Program-made: the position numbers and the translations under genes
NCBI GenBank assembly: GCA_956465555.1
Contig: OY101119.1
Coordinates: forward strand, 2,528,629-2,592,628
Length of the DNA: 64,000 nt
Direction: 5' to 3'
Source: Nitzschia sp. pyKryTriq1
Lineage: Eukaryota; Bacillariophyta; Bacillariophyceae; Bacillariales; Bacillariaceae
Part shown: positions 1-9,990 of the stretch, piece after piece
Layout of the letters: every line of letters starts with the position of its first letter
Numbering within the stretch: position 1 is the first letter of the stretch
The notes under the pieces: generated by a model
What the model was told of the DNA's origin: nothing
Seen by the model: only the letters and a program-made list of their open reading frames with translations
Database searches by the model: none

Positions 1-41
1 AGCTACATGTCCCGATCCTAAACAACACCATACTTTTTTCT

Positions 42-692
42 CTACCTCTCTTCGTCCTTGATCATAAAATCCTCAAAGGTGACATCGAAGCCATCCTCTG
101 AGTTAGGAGAAGCACAGTACAAACCCACCTGGAGGATTGCGTCATCGACAATATCGCCCTGTCGGATCTGCATCCAATCGAAACTATCTTCCGAGATGTA
201 CACTTCGAGACCGTCGCCGATCTTCTTCGCGTGGACCCACATGAACTCGGGAAGATGGGGAAGGGGATGCATCGACCAATCTGACCAGTCGTGAGTGATG
301 GTACTGCACATGTGGGGAACATCGCCAACCATTTGGATACCAAGTTTAACCCAATTTTCCTCATCCTGGCGGACCATGACGCCAGCTTGGTCGTCAGGAT
401 TCTCATAGTTGGCCTTTACCTTGACTCGGACTTCAAAGTCACCCTCTACTTCTAGGTAGTAGAACGGGGCGTTGTCAATGATAGTATCGGTACCGGTCTT
501 CCTCCAAAAGTCCGTGCCAGGAGGAGTTCTCATAGCCACAGTTGTTCGATGCTGAGACCATTCCTCGGGCTCGTTGTGCCAGTGCATACCCTGTTTTCGT
601 TCTCGTTGCCCACCTTCTTCTTCGCTTTCCTCGTCGTAGGATTCGTCATCCTCGTTCTCTACAACGGCCTCTTCTTCTTCACTATCAGACAT
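42..692 (-). CDS. DUF1349 (concanavalin-like) protein, copy 1
   Basis: Encodes 216 aa from the ATG at 692; an in-frame ATG 21 codons upstream is less likely because the acidic Ser/Glu run MSDSEEEE is a typical start. After about 35 acidic residues comes a DUF1349 domain: FWRKTGTDTIIDNAPFYY, then DQAGVMVRQDEENWVKLG, then a WVHAKKIGDGLEVYIS strand pair and a C-terminal FEDFMIKDEER. The family is a beta-sandwich related to laminin-G/concanavalin lectin folds and includes yeast regulation-of-enolase protein 1; its biochemical role is not settled. No signal peptide or membrane segment is visible, so it is probably cytosolic. A diverged paralogue lies next door in the same orientation, indicating tandem duplication. 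Confidence 0.85.
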   Translation of the reverse strand: MSDSEEEEAVVENEDDESYDEESEEEGGQRERKQGMHWHNEPEEWSQHRTTVAMRTPPGTDFWRKTGTDTIIDNAPFYYLEVEGDFEVRVKVKANYENPDDQAGVMVRQDEENWVKLGIQMVGDVPHMCSTITHDWSDWSMHPLPHLPEFMWVHAKKIGDGLEVYISEDSFDWMQIRQGDIVDDAILQVGLYCASPNSEDGFDVTFEDFMIKDEER

Positions 693-997
693 GGTGTCAG
701 TTGTTAGGATATTGTCAGGAATGAACGATGGAGTGTTAGATTGCCAATGGAACAATGGTGGTGGTGTTGTTATTGGATCGACAACTACGAGGATCTATTG
801 GGTCTTGCGAGCAGGCGGGTTGCCGGCGGAATGGAAAGATCGCGTCTCCCTCCACATTGCGGGTCATTTCGTCATTATGTTGCGGTCATCGAAAAGGTCA
901 CATTCGACTAATACGAACAAAAGCTTGAATCGACATCTTGCAACGTTGAGAAGAGGACGACAACTCCCTCCTCTCTAAAATATATGTAGTCTCTCTC

Positions 998-1002
<5 letters not shown>

Positions 1003-1039
<37 letters not shown>
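1003..1039. repeat. (GA)n microsatellite
   Basis: An uninterrupted GA dinucleotide run, followed to about 1075 by broken AGAG and CTCTAG/TAGAG words. It lies in the gap between the two DUF1349 genes, where no other gene is seen. Confidence 0.95.
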
Positions 1040-1041
<2 letters not shown>

Positions 1042-1321
1042 CTGGTAGAGAGAGAGTGTAGAGCTCTAGAGAGAGATTTCCCTACTCGCTACTACACTTA
1101 ACAGGAGATTTGCACGATATTCTACTGACCTGCTGAGCAGTCTGAGAGGACAGTGGATTTTGAAAGAAAAAACTATTTGACATTCCTACTATGATTTTGG
1201 TTTGCGGTACAAGAAGAGGTATCGGATTCTCTCCTTGCTGTACTGGATGGTGAAATTATTTGGTGACTTTGCCTTTTTAATTGAAAGAGGAAGTCTACTC
1301 TCTAGAGAGGTGACAAGTCTA

Positions 1322-1948
1322 CTAGTTCTCGAGCAAATGATCGGCAGGGTGTTCCAGCTGGTTCTCATCTGCAAAGTCTTCGTCGTCAACGCCTCCCTTT
1401 ATCAAGAAATTGCTGAAGGTTACCTTGACTCCATCTGATTCAGGAGCAGCGGCCATCATACCCACCCGCATTCTAGGGGCGTCAGAAAAGTGCCCCTGGC
1501 GGATACGGATCCAGTTTTCGTTGTCCAACGAGTAGTAGCACTCGATAACTTGGCCCACCCTCTTTGCCCAGACATGGAACCATTCAATCTTGCGCTTTGG
1601 TAAACGATGAGTCGACCAGTCTGAGTTGCCCCTCGTGAACACACAGCTCACATACAGCTGGTCACGATAGTGGCAGAGACCAAGCTTGATCCAGTTTTCT
1701 TCGTCTACTCGAATCATTAGCCCAGCTTGATCATACAAATACTTGAATTTTCCCTTAAAGCTCAGTCGAGCCTCAAAGTCATAATCCACATACATCCAAT
1801 AGAAGGGAGCGTCGTCCTTGATAAAGCCGTGCAAAGTGTTACGCCAGAAATCGACTTCGCCAGGTGTCGTCACTTTCACATCTTCGTCCTTTTGCTTCCA
1901 CTTTTCGGGCTCATTCGTCCATCGCATATCTTGTTTGGTGACCTTCAT
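1322..1948 (-). CDS. DUF1349 (concanavalin-like) protein, copy 2
   Basis: Encodes 208 aa from the ATG at 1948 (MKVTKQDMRW); an upstream in-frame ATG would add 11 residues. It is a paralogue of the gene at 42-692. Shared blocks are W-x-NEPE-x-W near the start, FWRNT, DDAPFYW, DQAGLMIRVDEENWIKLG, DWSTHRLP, a central strand with YYSLDNENWIRIRQG, and the terminal FSNFLIKGG. It lacks the acidic N-terminal extension of copy 1 and instead has an acidic C-terminal tail (VDDEDFADENQLEH). No targeting signal is seen. Conservation of the core with different tails suggests an old tandem duplication in which both copies are maintained; function is unknown. Confidence 0.85.
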   Translation of the reverse strand: MKVTKQDMRWTNEPEKWKQKDEDVKVTTPGEVDFWRNTLHGFIKDDAPFYWMYVDYDFEARLSFKGKFKYLYDQAGLMIRVDEENWIKLGLCHYRDQLYVSCVFTRGNSDWSTHRLPKRKIEWFHVWAKRVGQVIECYYSLDNENWIRIRQGHFSDAPRMRVGMMAAAPESDGVKVTFSNFLIKGGVDDEDFADENQLEHPADHLLEN

Positions 1949-2491
1949 GGTTGCTATCGATCGTCTTCTCTCGCTTATCAAAAGTGAAAACTATTCTAAG
2001 CAAGGTATGTGTGGCAGAGTAATTCCCCGTCGTGCGTGCACAGCTGAAATAAGATCTTGCTCGATGATGATGCAGATGTGCAGTCGATGCATCGCGTTCC
2101 GATCTCTCCAGCATCCTCAGCGCGGCGTGCCCGCGCCAGATGAAAGCAGTCATCGGCTGGGTCATCCAAGACATGTTTCCAAGAAAAGAAAACCCCCGCC
2201 AAAAGTCGTTCGGTGCTGACGGATGGCAGACTGATGTGCGACTACTACGAATGCTTTATTTTGCTGGACCTGCCGGCCGAACCAGTGAATTCGCGGAACT
2301 GCGTGCGAACCGGTACCAGTACTTGTACTGGCGTACGAGTACCACCGGTAGATACGGGGTAGGAGCCGTCGACTACTACTGGAGAGAGATCATTTTCCTA
2401 CTTTGCTTTCCAAACAGGTACTGTCAGTAGTCTGCTACTCTTACTCTGTCTTGGTCGATATAATTCTGGTTCCTATTCATACGACCCATTG
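1949..2491. other. Intergenic gap with GTAC-rich cluster
   Basis: No gene is seen. It is the upstream region of DUF1349 copy 2 and the 3' flank of the kinesin gene. Around 2310-2356 it holds a dense cluster of GGTACC, GTAC and ACCGGT words, one of several such clusters in the window. Confidence 0.6.
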
Positions 2492-4498
2492 CTACTTTCC
2501 CCGTTTCAAAGAATCTACTTGTTCCCGTAACGAGGCATTCTCTTTTTCGAGCTCATTCTGCCTCGCCTCCAGTGCATCAAGAATCTTGTAGACTTCTTCC
2601 AGCAACATATCCTTTTCCTGAAGTTGTGATTGCAGAAAAGACGAATCAGCCTTTCGAAGATTGGTAGTCATCTCTTGTTGCTCTAGCTGCTTTCGGAGAG
2701 TAGCGACTTCCTTTTCTTCATCTGGAGACCGAGCAGGTGTGTCAAATTCCAGGCGTTTCACTCCTTCTGGGCTGGGAGTAGCCACGCCGCGTTTCTGCAA
2801 CACACTTCCAAGTAAGCCTCGGATGCGATTCAACTCAGTGTGCAATGCATCTTCGTTCGACTTCGATGGTGTCCTGGGCGAGACCTCAATAAGCAGATCG
2901 TCGTCATCTTCATCCTCGCCGCCGCCGTCCTTGAGAAGCAAATCGAGATCATCATCCGAAGAAGAGGACGTCCGCAATTCTTGGTGCGGTTTACTCTTTA
3001 GAATCAATCGTTCCATAGTCTTGATAGCTTCCACTAATTCTTTGATTTCTCCATCCGAAGTATCTGTACTGACAGTGAGGTCATCGCCAACAACAGGCTT
3101 GGTCTTCTCGTGGAGAAGCCGTTCCTGCTGCTCTTTAGCTTCTGCCAGTTGCTTGCGCAAATCTTCAATCTCGGACTTGTAAGTCTGTAGCAGTGTTTGA
3201 TCATCATCTGCCACATTAATAATCGCCTTTTGCTCCACTTTCTTAGCACGGGTAGCAAATTTGAAAGTATTGTGCGATTCTTCCAAATGCGATGTTTGAG
3301 GGGAAATGCAGCACAACAACACCATTTGCGCATTTCCCGATAGACTCGGTTGCAATAGACGGGTAAGCTTGGAATCACGGTAAGGAATATGCCCTGTCTT
3401 TCCTTCACTTAGACTCAAGACGACTTGCCCCAGTGTCATGAGCGACTTGTTGATATACTGCCCTTCTTCCCGTCGGTCTGTCCCGTTCAGCTTGACAGAC
3501 TCACTTCCAGCCAAATCGACCAAGGACAGCGACGATACCCGGGTGGCGGCTGATTCGACCGATGTACTCTCAATCCACAGCCTCACCATGACATGACTTC
3601 GGCTAGAATGTTGGTTCAAATGGGTAGCTCCCACTTGTCGCCGCCGTTCCCCCTTGGTGAGAATAGCATACACTTGTTCCGGCGTAGACACTATCTCTTC
3701 CTTCAAACCACGGATAATCATACCGTTTGGGCCATCAAACAATCGGATCGGCTGAGGGGTAGCACTGAGCAAGTCCCGAATATTCTCCTTGTAAATTTCT
3801 AGATAACTGATCCGAATGAGATATTCCCTGGATTCTTGAGATTTCTGTACGTATCGAAAGCAGTCGGTGATTGCCATCGGAATCAATCCTGGCGACTCGC
3901 GAGTTCCCGTCATGGTAAATGTTTTACCAGCCCCTGACTGACCGTAAGCGAGAATGGAACTATGATACCCCTCCATAGCTCGATCAACCAAAGATTTAAT
4001 GGATCGATGGTGAAGTTGCTTGGTCGTCGACTCGGGTCCATAGACATGGTCGAGAGTGTACGAGTGAGTTCGTCCTGGAACCGGTTGAGTCTGAGGCGAC
4101 TGTGCCGCCGTTTCTCCGTCACTAGACACGTCCCAAGCGACAATCCCGTCCGATTTTGTTCTTGACCGACCTGTTTCTTTCTTGGTCGAAAGCACTCTCG
4201 ACTTGACACCATTTATCATACCGGTACGTCCCGACGCCTTGGGGGCAAAATAGCCCTCGCCATCTGAAGTCACCTCCAACGGTCGAATGCGAACACAGAC
4301 CTCAATATGTGTCTTTAACACCTCCCCATCGATTTTCTCTGGTTCCGGAGCAGGGACAGTCCTCTCCAGGGTACTCGGACTTGTGGGTTTCGTCGGACTC
4401 CCAGCTGACCTTGGAGATTCGAGACGATTACCATTGTTCTGTGCCAGCGGCTTTGTAGGAGTACTAGCCGGACTCCTGCCCTTGAACAATCGTTTCAT
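2492..4498 (-). CDS. Kinesin motor protein (N-terminal motor)
   Basis: A 668-aa, intron-free kinesin. A low-complexity Ser/Pro/Lys head of about 60 residues precedes the motor. IEVCVRIRPL starts the motor near residue 65. The P-loop GQSGAGKT is at 186-193, switch I NQHSSRSH at 295-302, switch II LVDLAGSE at 326-333, and YRDSKLTRLLQPSLSGNA near 373-390. All nucleotide-contacting motifs are intact, so it should be an active ATP-driven microtubule motor. About 70 extra residues rich in Ser/Thr/Arg sit between the first beta strand and HVYGPEST. Coiled-coil heptads follow the neck (about 435-470 and 590-668). The motor resembles kinesin-7/CENP-E types, but the subfamily is not certain. It is transcribed divergently from the methyltransferase gene at 4969. 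Confidence 0.95.
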   Translation of the reverse strand: MKRLFKGRSPASTPTKPLAQNNGNRLESPRSAGSPTKPTSPSTLERTVPAPEPEKIDGEVLKTHIEVCVRIRPLEVTSDGEGYFAPKASGRTGMINGVKSRVLSTKKETGRSRTKSDGIVAWDVSSDGETAAQSPQTQPVPGRTHSYTLDHVYGPESTTKQLHHRSIKSLVDRAMEGYHSSILAYGQSGAGKTFTMTGTRESPGLIPMAITDCFRYVQKSQESREYLIRISYLEIYKENIRDLLSATPQPIRLFDGPNGMIIRGLKEEIVSTPEQVYAILTKGERRRQVGATHLNQHSSRSHVMVRLWIESTSVESAATRVSSLSLVDLAGSESVKLNGTDRREEGQYINKSLMTLGQVVLSLSEGKTGHIPYRDSKLTRLLQPSLSGNAQMVLLCCISPQTSHLEESHNTFKFATRAKKVEQKAIINVADDDQTLLQTYKSEIEDLRKQLAEAKEQQERLLHEKTKPVVGDDLTVSTDTSDGEIKELVEAIKTMERLILKSKPHQELRTSSSSDDDLDLLLKDGGGEDEDDDDLLIEVSPRTPSKSNEDALHTELNRIRGLLGSVLQKRGVATPSPEGVKRLEFDTPARSPDEEKEVATLRKQLEQQEMTTNLRKADSSFLQSQLQEKDMLLEEVYKILDALEARQNELEKENASLREQVDSLKRGK

Positions 4499-4968
4499 CG
4501 TTCTTGTTGATTAGGAATGAAAGAATGCAAGTAGCAAGGATGATACTGTATGTGTTGCAACTGGTGTCTCTCTATCGTACAAGTAGTCGATGCTTATGCT
4601 CGACGATGACAACTCCCTCCCTCCGTCCGTCTTGGCTTTGTGTTGCTGTGCTTTCGTCGAGATTTTTCCGCACCACCGCCGAAAAATGCCATCTTTCATC
4701 TTTTCTCTCTATTTTATCCAGAGATCGGGCGCGGACCGCACCGGCGCGCCATGTGACCGGCTGGCGACACAACCGTCGGTCCTTCGTCGAGAGCCGACGA
4801 AAACATCCACGTCTCGGCCTTTTTCGTGTCTCCATGATCGCAGATCGCAGATCGCAAAAAATAATAATGATCACTATGATGATGATGGATGATTGCTGCA
4901 CAAATCCTGATTTCCAAATAATAGTGATGAAAAGAAAAACTTCCAACCGATCGCTATACAACGCCGCA
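4499..4968. promoter_or_regulatory. Shared divergent promoter region
   Basis: About 470 bp separates the kinesin start (minus strand) from the chosen start of the homocysteine S-methyltransferase (plus strand). An open frame runs through the region in phase with the methyltransferase but is Arg/Ser/Cys-rich with Met runs and no family similarity, so it is read as upstream or 5' UTR sequence. No clear TATA element was recognised. Confidence 0.4.
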
Positions 4969-6108
4969 ATGTCGCTCAAAGATTGGATCCTCTCTACATC
5001 ATCAGTGACCTCCTCTCCTCCTCATCCTTCTGCGATGAGTATTCGATTGATGGATGGCGGTGTGAGCACTCATCTTGAAAAACTGCTAAAGGCTCAAAAT
5101 CCACCAGGGGCCTTTTCACATCGATCATTGTGGTCTTCATCTCTTCTCCTGGACGAGCCTGGTCGCAAGACCATTTTGCAAGGACACAAGGACTGGTTGG
5201 CGGCAGGTTCCGATATTCTGACAACGGTTACGTACCAATGTCACTTTGGAACCGTTGGGAAAGATCTTGATATTGTCACTCCGGAGGCAATGACCTCCAT
5301 GATGAACAATGGTGTTGCGCTAGCCCAGCAGGCGATTGCGGAATATTGCTGTGACGAAGAATCATCGTCATTGTCACCAAAAGGGGGAAATCGCTTTGTG
5401 GTGGCTAGCAGTGGATGCTATGGAGCTGCACTGGCCAATGGAAGCGAGTATACGGGCATTTATCCAAATATGAATTTGGAACGATTGGAAGAATTTCATG
5501 CAAAAAAGGCAAAAGTTCTCTTGGGTGCAGGTCCAGATGGGTTGGCCATCGAAACGATACCCTCGGTGGAGGAATGTACGGCTGTCTGTGCTGCGTTGAA
5601 ATCTGCTATACTAGAATCATCCCCATCTCCTACCAATGCCTGTTGTTGGTTGTCGTTAGCATGTAAGGATGGCGAAACACTGAATGAAGGCAAGCCTTTT
5701 GTCGACGCATTACAGACTATTCGTGAACAGGATCCTCAGGCAGAATATGTGCACGCAATTGGGGTCAATTGTTGCGACAGTGCTCATATTGCTTCCTTGT
5801 TGGAGCTTTTGACCAGAGACATGGCGTTGTACGGTCCCAGACGGGGCATTGTGATGTATCCCAACAGTGGGGAAGAATGGGATGCGTCGAATGAAGCGTG
5901 GCGACACGGGACAGGATGCACCGATGCTGACGATTTCTCGGATCGATTGATGGAAGCCATTGACATTGTACAGAGGACATGGAACCAGCACAGTGGAAAT
6001 GAACCCATGCCCAAGGTGATCGTTGGGGGTTGTTGCAGGACGAGCCCGGAAACTATTGCGGCGCTCAGACAGCGGATTGCCGAATGGCACGAAAGGCGTG
6101 AAACTTGA
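4969..6108 (+). CDS. Homocysteine S-methyltransferase
   Basis: Encodes 379 aa from the ATG at 4969 (MSLKDWILS); the next candidate, at 5035 (MSIRLMDGG), would start right at the catalytic barrel. The fold is the Pfam S-methyltransferase barrel. RLMDGGVSTHLE is the usual start, followed by the family blocks DILTTVTYQCHFG and GLAIETIPSVEE. The zinc-binding cysteines are in GVNCCD and in GGCCRTSPE. The family transfers a methyl group from S-methylmethionine (or AdoMet) to homocysteine, making methionine and recycling S-methylmethionine. No convincing plastid leader is seen. It ends 64 bp from the convergent exchanger gene. Confidence 0.92.
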   Translation: MSLKDWILSTSSVTSSPPHPSAMSIRLMDGGVSTHLEKLLKAQNPPGAFSHRSLWSSSLLLDEPGRKTILQGHKDWLAAGSDILTTVTYQCHFGTVGKDLDIVTPEAMTSMMNNGVALAQQAIAEYCCDEESSSLSPKGGNRFVVASSGCYGAALANGSEYTGIYPNMNLERLEEFHAKKAKVLLGAGPDGLAIETIPSVEECTAVCAALKSAILESSPSPTNACCWLSLACKDGETLNEGKPFVDALQTIREQDPQAEYVHAIGVNCCDSAHIASLLELLTRDMALYGPRRGIVMYPNSGEEWDASNEAWRHGTGCTDADDFSDRLMEAIDIVQRTWNQHSGNEPMPKVIVGGCCRTSPETIAALRQRIAEWHERRET

Positions 6109-6172
6109 GGAGAGATGGACAACCTCTTCTAGAAATGAAACAGATATAAAAGTTCACTAGACTTCTAGTCTA

Positions 6173-8581
6173 TTAGTTGCCGCCGTATTTGGAGAATTGC
6201 AAAGATATTGACACAATGACGTACGTTGCGTACATGCCCAAGGCAAGGTATCCATAGCTCGTTTCAATTCGTCCCTTGCTAAAGAGAACCCCAACGACCA
6301 AAATTGATATGCAGTTGAGCATGACGAAGATAAATCCAGTAGCAATCGGGGCTGACACAGTCACTGCCGCCTCGGCTATTCCTGTCTTGGAAGCCAGACC
6401 CGAAAAGCCCAATCCCAATCCAACTAGAATGTTGAAGACAGGGCCCGCAAAGCACGCAGTCATGGCCATGTTGGCCAGTCCCTTTCGTGCCATCGTCATA
6501 TTGGCAGATAAATCACCCATGCTGTTTCCCCATGCCAACACTGTGAGCCCCATGATAGATCCAGGAATATGAAGGATGATACCAATGAAATCCAAGAGGC
6601 TAACTAGATGATCTGCGATGTAGTCAATCCACGACGCAGCAATGATAAAACCAACAAAAGCAATGGGAGTAGCGACAATCATTTTCATGGTGCCTTCTCC
6701 TCCAGGTGCAAACCTCAGCACAGCCAATCCAGAGCCAATTGATAGTGCCCAAACACCGAGGAAGAAGAATACAGCATTTTTCGAAAACAGGTTGACTTCG
6801 TGGCCGACCCAGATGTAGTATGCGAACCACAAGGGGGAAATAGCGACAGAGAGAGCAATCATTCCACGATTATAATATCCATCGCACGGAATCGGAACTG
6901 TAGCCTATGCGAAGCGTTGAAATAATGAAATTGGAAACATTGTTGGTACCCACATCGAATAGCCTTGTAACTGCAATGCTTTTCCTACGTACCTTTCGCA
7001 AAACGGTGAATGGGAATTCACAAATCATCATGGCTTTTTCCGCTTTGTTCAAGTCACCATTGTATGCAATGTCCTCCCAGGTTTCATTCAGAGATGCCAT
7101 GACTTCTTGTTTGCCATCGTGTAGAGCGCCACTCCAGTTCATGGCACTAAAACCTGTACTGCCATCAGCAACACACAACTGATCAATTTGATCATGAATC
7201 AGTTCATAGGTGCCTCCCGCACCAGGTTCGTCAGGCGGACCTGTCGCGGAATGTTCCGCATGATGGTGGTGTCGTTCGGGAGTCAACAGTCCATGTTGGC
7301 CATGAAGAACAATCGGAGCATCCGATGCTTCAAGGGCTGCGCCTTGCTGTTGGGCTGTAGGCAAGCTTCCAGAACTCACACCCCACGCAGCATTGTCCGT
7401 ATTGTCGTCATCGAGTGTTGTATCTCGTTCACAAACATTATCGTAGTTGGAAATAGCAGTAATCACTCGCGAGAAGACCCCAACAGGCCCAAAATTGGTG
7501 GCATCCGCCGGCAGAGCGGACTCGTCCACCGTGCCAGCTGCTGACTGTTGTGCTTGCAGAGCTCGGAGCCGGGGCAAGACGACAGCACGATGATAAACAT
7601 CAGCCACCAATACGATACAGACAAAAACTCCGTACAAACTCAAGAACAAAGTAACGCTGCCAGATCCAATCTTTCCAGTTGAAAGATTCGCCCAAACCAC
7701 ACACACTGTAACGAACAAGGCTGTGACATCTCGGACCAGAGCTCCACGGCACGGAACCCCGTCCGCCACCAACACTACTATACCAGCGACCACTCCACCC
7801 ACCAACATGGCGGCTCCAGTGAGCGCACCTAAACTGAGTTTGTATCCATTATCAACGTCCCCAACTATGGCAGAAATAGTTGCCGAGACGTCCGCTGCAC
7901 CATTTCCCAGCGCCAGCAGCTGTAGGGAGCATTACAAGGCGCGAGTTTTGTTTGTCAGTGAACATAATATCGAAAAATCATGGTTGCTGTACCGGTATTG
8001 CTTCTCCCAAGACGTACCGTGACTCCCGCGAATCGCGGTGGTAGGCCCAGTCGGACGCTGAACATTTCCAGACTTGGAGAAAAGAAATCTTCTGCCGTGG
8101 ACCCCAGCAAACGAAAGAGAGTGACCATCCATACAATCATGATCGGACTGATCGCTAGAAATAAAGTCACCGCACTAAATTTGTTGTAATGGCAAAACAC
8201 AAAAGGCGCCCACACTCCTTCTCCATCGTTGCAAGTTCGAGCAAATCGACATTGTTCGTCTCCGGCATCCGGAACTTTTTCGTAAATGTAACGGCACGAA
8301 AACTGAGTGTAGTCTCCCCCACTGGTGTTGTCGTCGTCTCCCCCGTTGTTAGCGTTATCATCCCCAGCATCTTCTAACCAACGATACGACGACGATGACG
8401 ATGACGACGATACAGCGGACGAGGACTCATCATCGCCTCCAAACTCTCCAAACACGACAGAAAGCGTAATCAACAACACGAAGGTTGCCACTGTCAACAG
8501 CAGGGCCGCCTTGTTGTGGAAGCGATGACGAAGTGGATCCAACTGGATCTTGCGGGTGATCCCTCTCGACATTGTCACCAT
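6173..8581 (-). CDS. Cation/Ca2+ exchanger (NCLX/CCX type)
   Basis: Three exons: 8581-8018, 7919-6993 and 6904-6173, joined in phase 0 through introns with GTACGT donors and TACAG/ATAG acceptors, giving 740 aa. A second ATG at 8572 is equally possible. The first helix (about 27-47) is followed by an acidic Ser-rich lumenal stretch and Cys residues. The alpha-1 repeat begins at the exon 2 start with LALGNGAADVSATISA. A long hydrophilic His/Asp-rich cytosolic loop fills most of exon 2. The alpha-2 repeat near 610-650 reads LTVLAWGNSMGDLSANM and then AGPVFNILVGLG. Two GN-x-x-x-D ion-binding repeats are diagnostic of the CaCA superfamily. The subfamily exchanges Na+ (or another cation) for Ca2+ in mitochondria or endomembranes; location here is uncertain. 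Confidence 0.93.
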
Positions 8582-9519
8582 CTTCTTATGGAGCTTATTC
8601 GGTTACGTTTAGGAGGGGAGAAATAATGATACCTGGTATAAACATCAACAATCAACAAGTGCAACGCCTCTGTCGCTGGTGCGCTGTGCACAGCGCACAT
8701 TGCACAAACAATGTACAGCAGTGCCGGTACAGTCATTGCACACAACGTCTAAAAAATCAACCGTTGGAAGTTTACTGGCGGAAGGAAGCAGATGAGAGAA
8801 GGAAGCAAAAAATTGGTTTATGGGACGACGACGACTCCTTCGAGTCAGCAGTCGTACGGAATAATCCGGGGCAAGGGGCGCCCGGAGGGACAAGAATCAT
8901 CATCATCAATCGAACCCCCTCATTTCGGTGTTTGAAGCACATCTCCTCAGAAGTCTGTTTATTCGGACTTTCACTGTGAAGGAACTATAAAAGAATAAAA
9001 AGGGGGGATGTGATTGTGCTTGAAGATTCGAATGTTGTGGAGTGACGGATGGTTGGGCATAGCTTTTTCGGTGGATTTCGTGGACGTGGCAGTTTTCCTG
9101 TGACGATTTCTGGAGAATTATTGTTAATAAGTAAATAATTCCTAGTAATGAGGAAGACAAACGAAACGCCATGATGATAACAGAATTTCCCATAATCGAA
9201 TTCATCATGATACGACTACATCCGATCAGATCAATGGCCCTTCACGAGCAGGGGCTTATTGCTTCTTGAGAAGCCAATGAGCGTCAGCGCACAACTAACA
9301 ACGCAAAAGTAGTAGCAGAAAGCAGAGACAACGCATGCTGCCTCCTGCTTGTTTCTAAAATAAAATCTTGATCATATCAACACACCAACACACTCCTTCC
9401 GACGGATACCGGTACTACAAGATCGTTACTCTTATAGACTGTTCAAGCACAACACGAGCACCATTCTTGAATCCACACAAAGTCTCTCCTATCCATAATA
9501 TTATCGCATCGAGAATAAT
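8582..9519. other. Intergenic gap with 20-bp palindrome
   Basis: No convincing gene is seen; it is the upstream region of the exchanger gene. It contains a perfect 20-bp palindrome at 8679-8698 (GTGCGCTGTG followed by its reverse complement), about 100 bp upstream of the exchanger start, flanked by further TTGCACA words. Confidence 0.6.
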
Positions 9520-9990
9520 ATGACACGACGATCCCTCAACAACGTAGCGGCAGTGAAAAGCAGCAGCTCGTCTATCGACAGGAACGTGAGCTTTGATAAG
9601 GCGGGACCGAAAACATTTGTGGTAGAGTCCAAAACCAACCCTCAAAATGCCGATTGGTATTCACCAGATGAGATCAAAGACTTCCGAAAGGAAGGAGACA
9701 GTCCAATTTTTGAAAGCTCCGTTCGAAAAGACTTTGTTCGGTCACTTCTCCATGTACAAAAGGAACACAAGGACATGGGCATCCATGATCCAAAAGGTCT
9801 TCGCCAATTGTCCAGAGCCGGCAGCAGAGAATCCATCAAGAAGGCTATCGAGCGAGCGCAGGACATCGTAAACGAACCTAGCAGTGGTGTTCCCAAGCCG
9901 CCGCGACGCAGATTGAAAAACTCTCCGCTAGTGCATGGTCGAAAATCGCTCCCTGATCGAGATTCACTCCATGACCCGAACTACTCGTAG
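9520..9990 (+). CDS. Hypothetical protein with WYSPDEI motif
   Basis: A 156-aa basic protein with a good ATG at 9520, preceded by AT-rich sequence. It is Ser-rich at the start and then has NADWYSPDEIKDFRKEGD, an aromatic Tyr/Ser plus acidic/basic helix that I have the impression of seeing in many uncharacterised diatom proteins. This is followed by a long charged helix region (about 65-115) and a Pro/Arg-rich tail (PKPPRRRLK). No signal peptide, membrane segment or catalytic motif is visible. Frame integrity over 470 bp and biased composition favour a real gene. It could be a nuclear or cytosolic regulator; function is unknown. Confidence 0.65.
   Translation: MTRRSLNNVAAVKSSSSSIDRNVSFDKAGPKTFVVESKTNPQNADWYSPDEIKDFRKEGDSPIFESSVRKDFVRSLLHVQKEHKDMGIHDPKGLRQLSRAGSRESIKKAIERAQDIVNEPSSGVPKPPRRRLKNSPLVHGRKSLPDRDSLHDPNYS

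Noticed and set aside
1003-1075. CRISPR-like or centromeric array
   Set aside because: It is a simple GA microsatellite with no spacers; no CRISPR array is expected or seen in this eukaryotic window.
4504-4968. N-terminal extension of the homocysteine methyltransferase frame by 155 residues
   Set aside because: The stretch is Arg/Cys/Met-rich low-quality sequence without family similarity, and good ATGs lie at the start of the conserved domain.
8325-8528. Open frame opposite the Ser-rich part of the exchanger
   Set aside because: It is the antisense shadow of the Ser/Asp repeat codons of exon 1.
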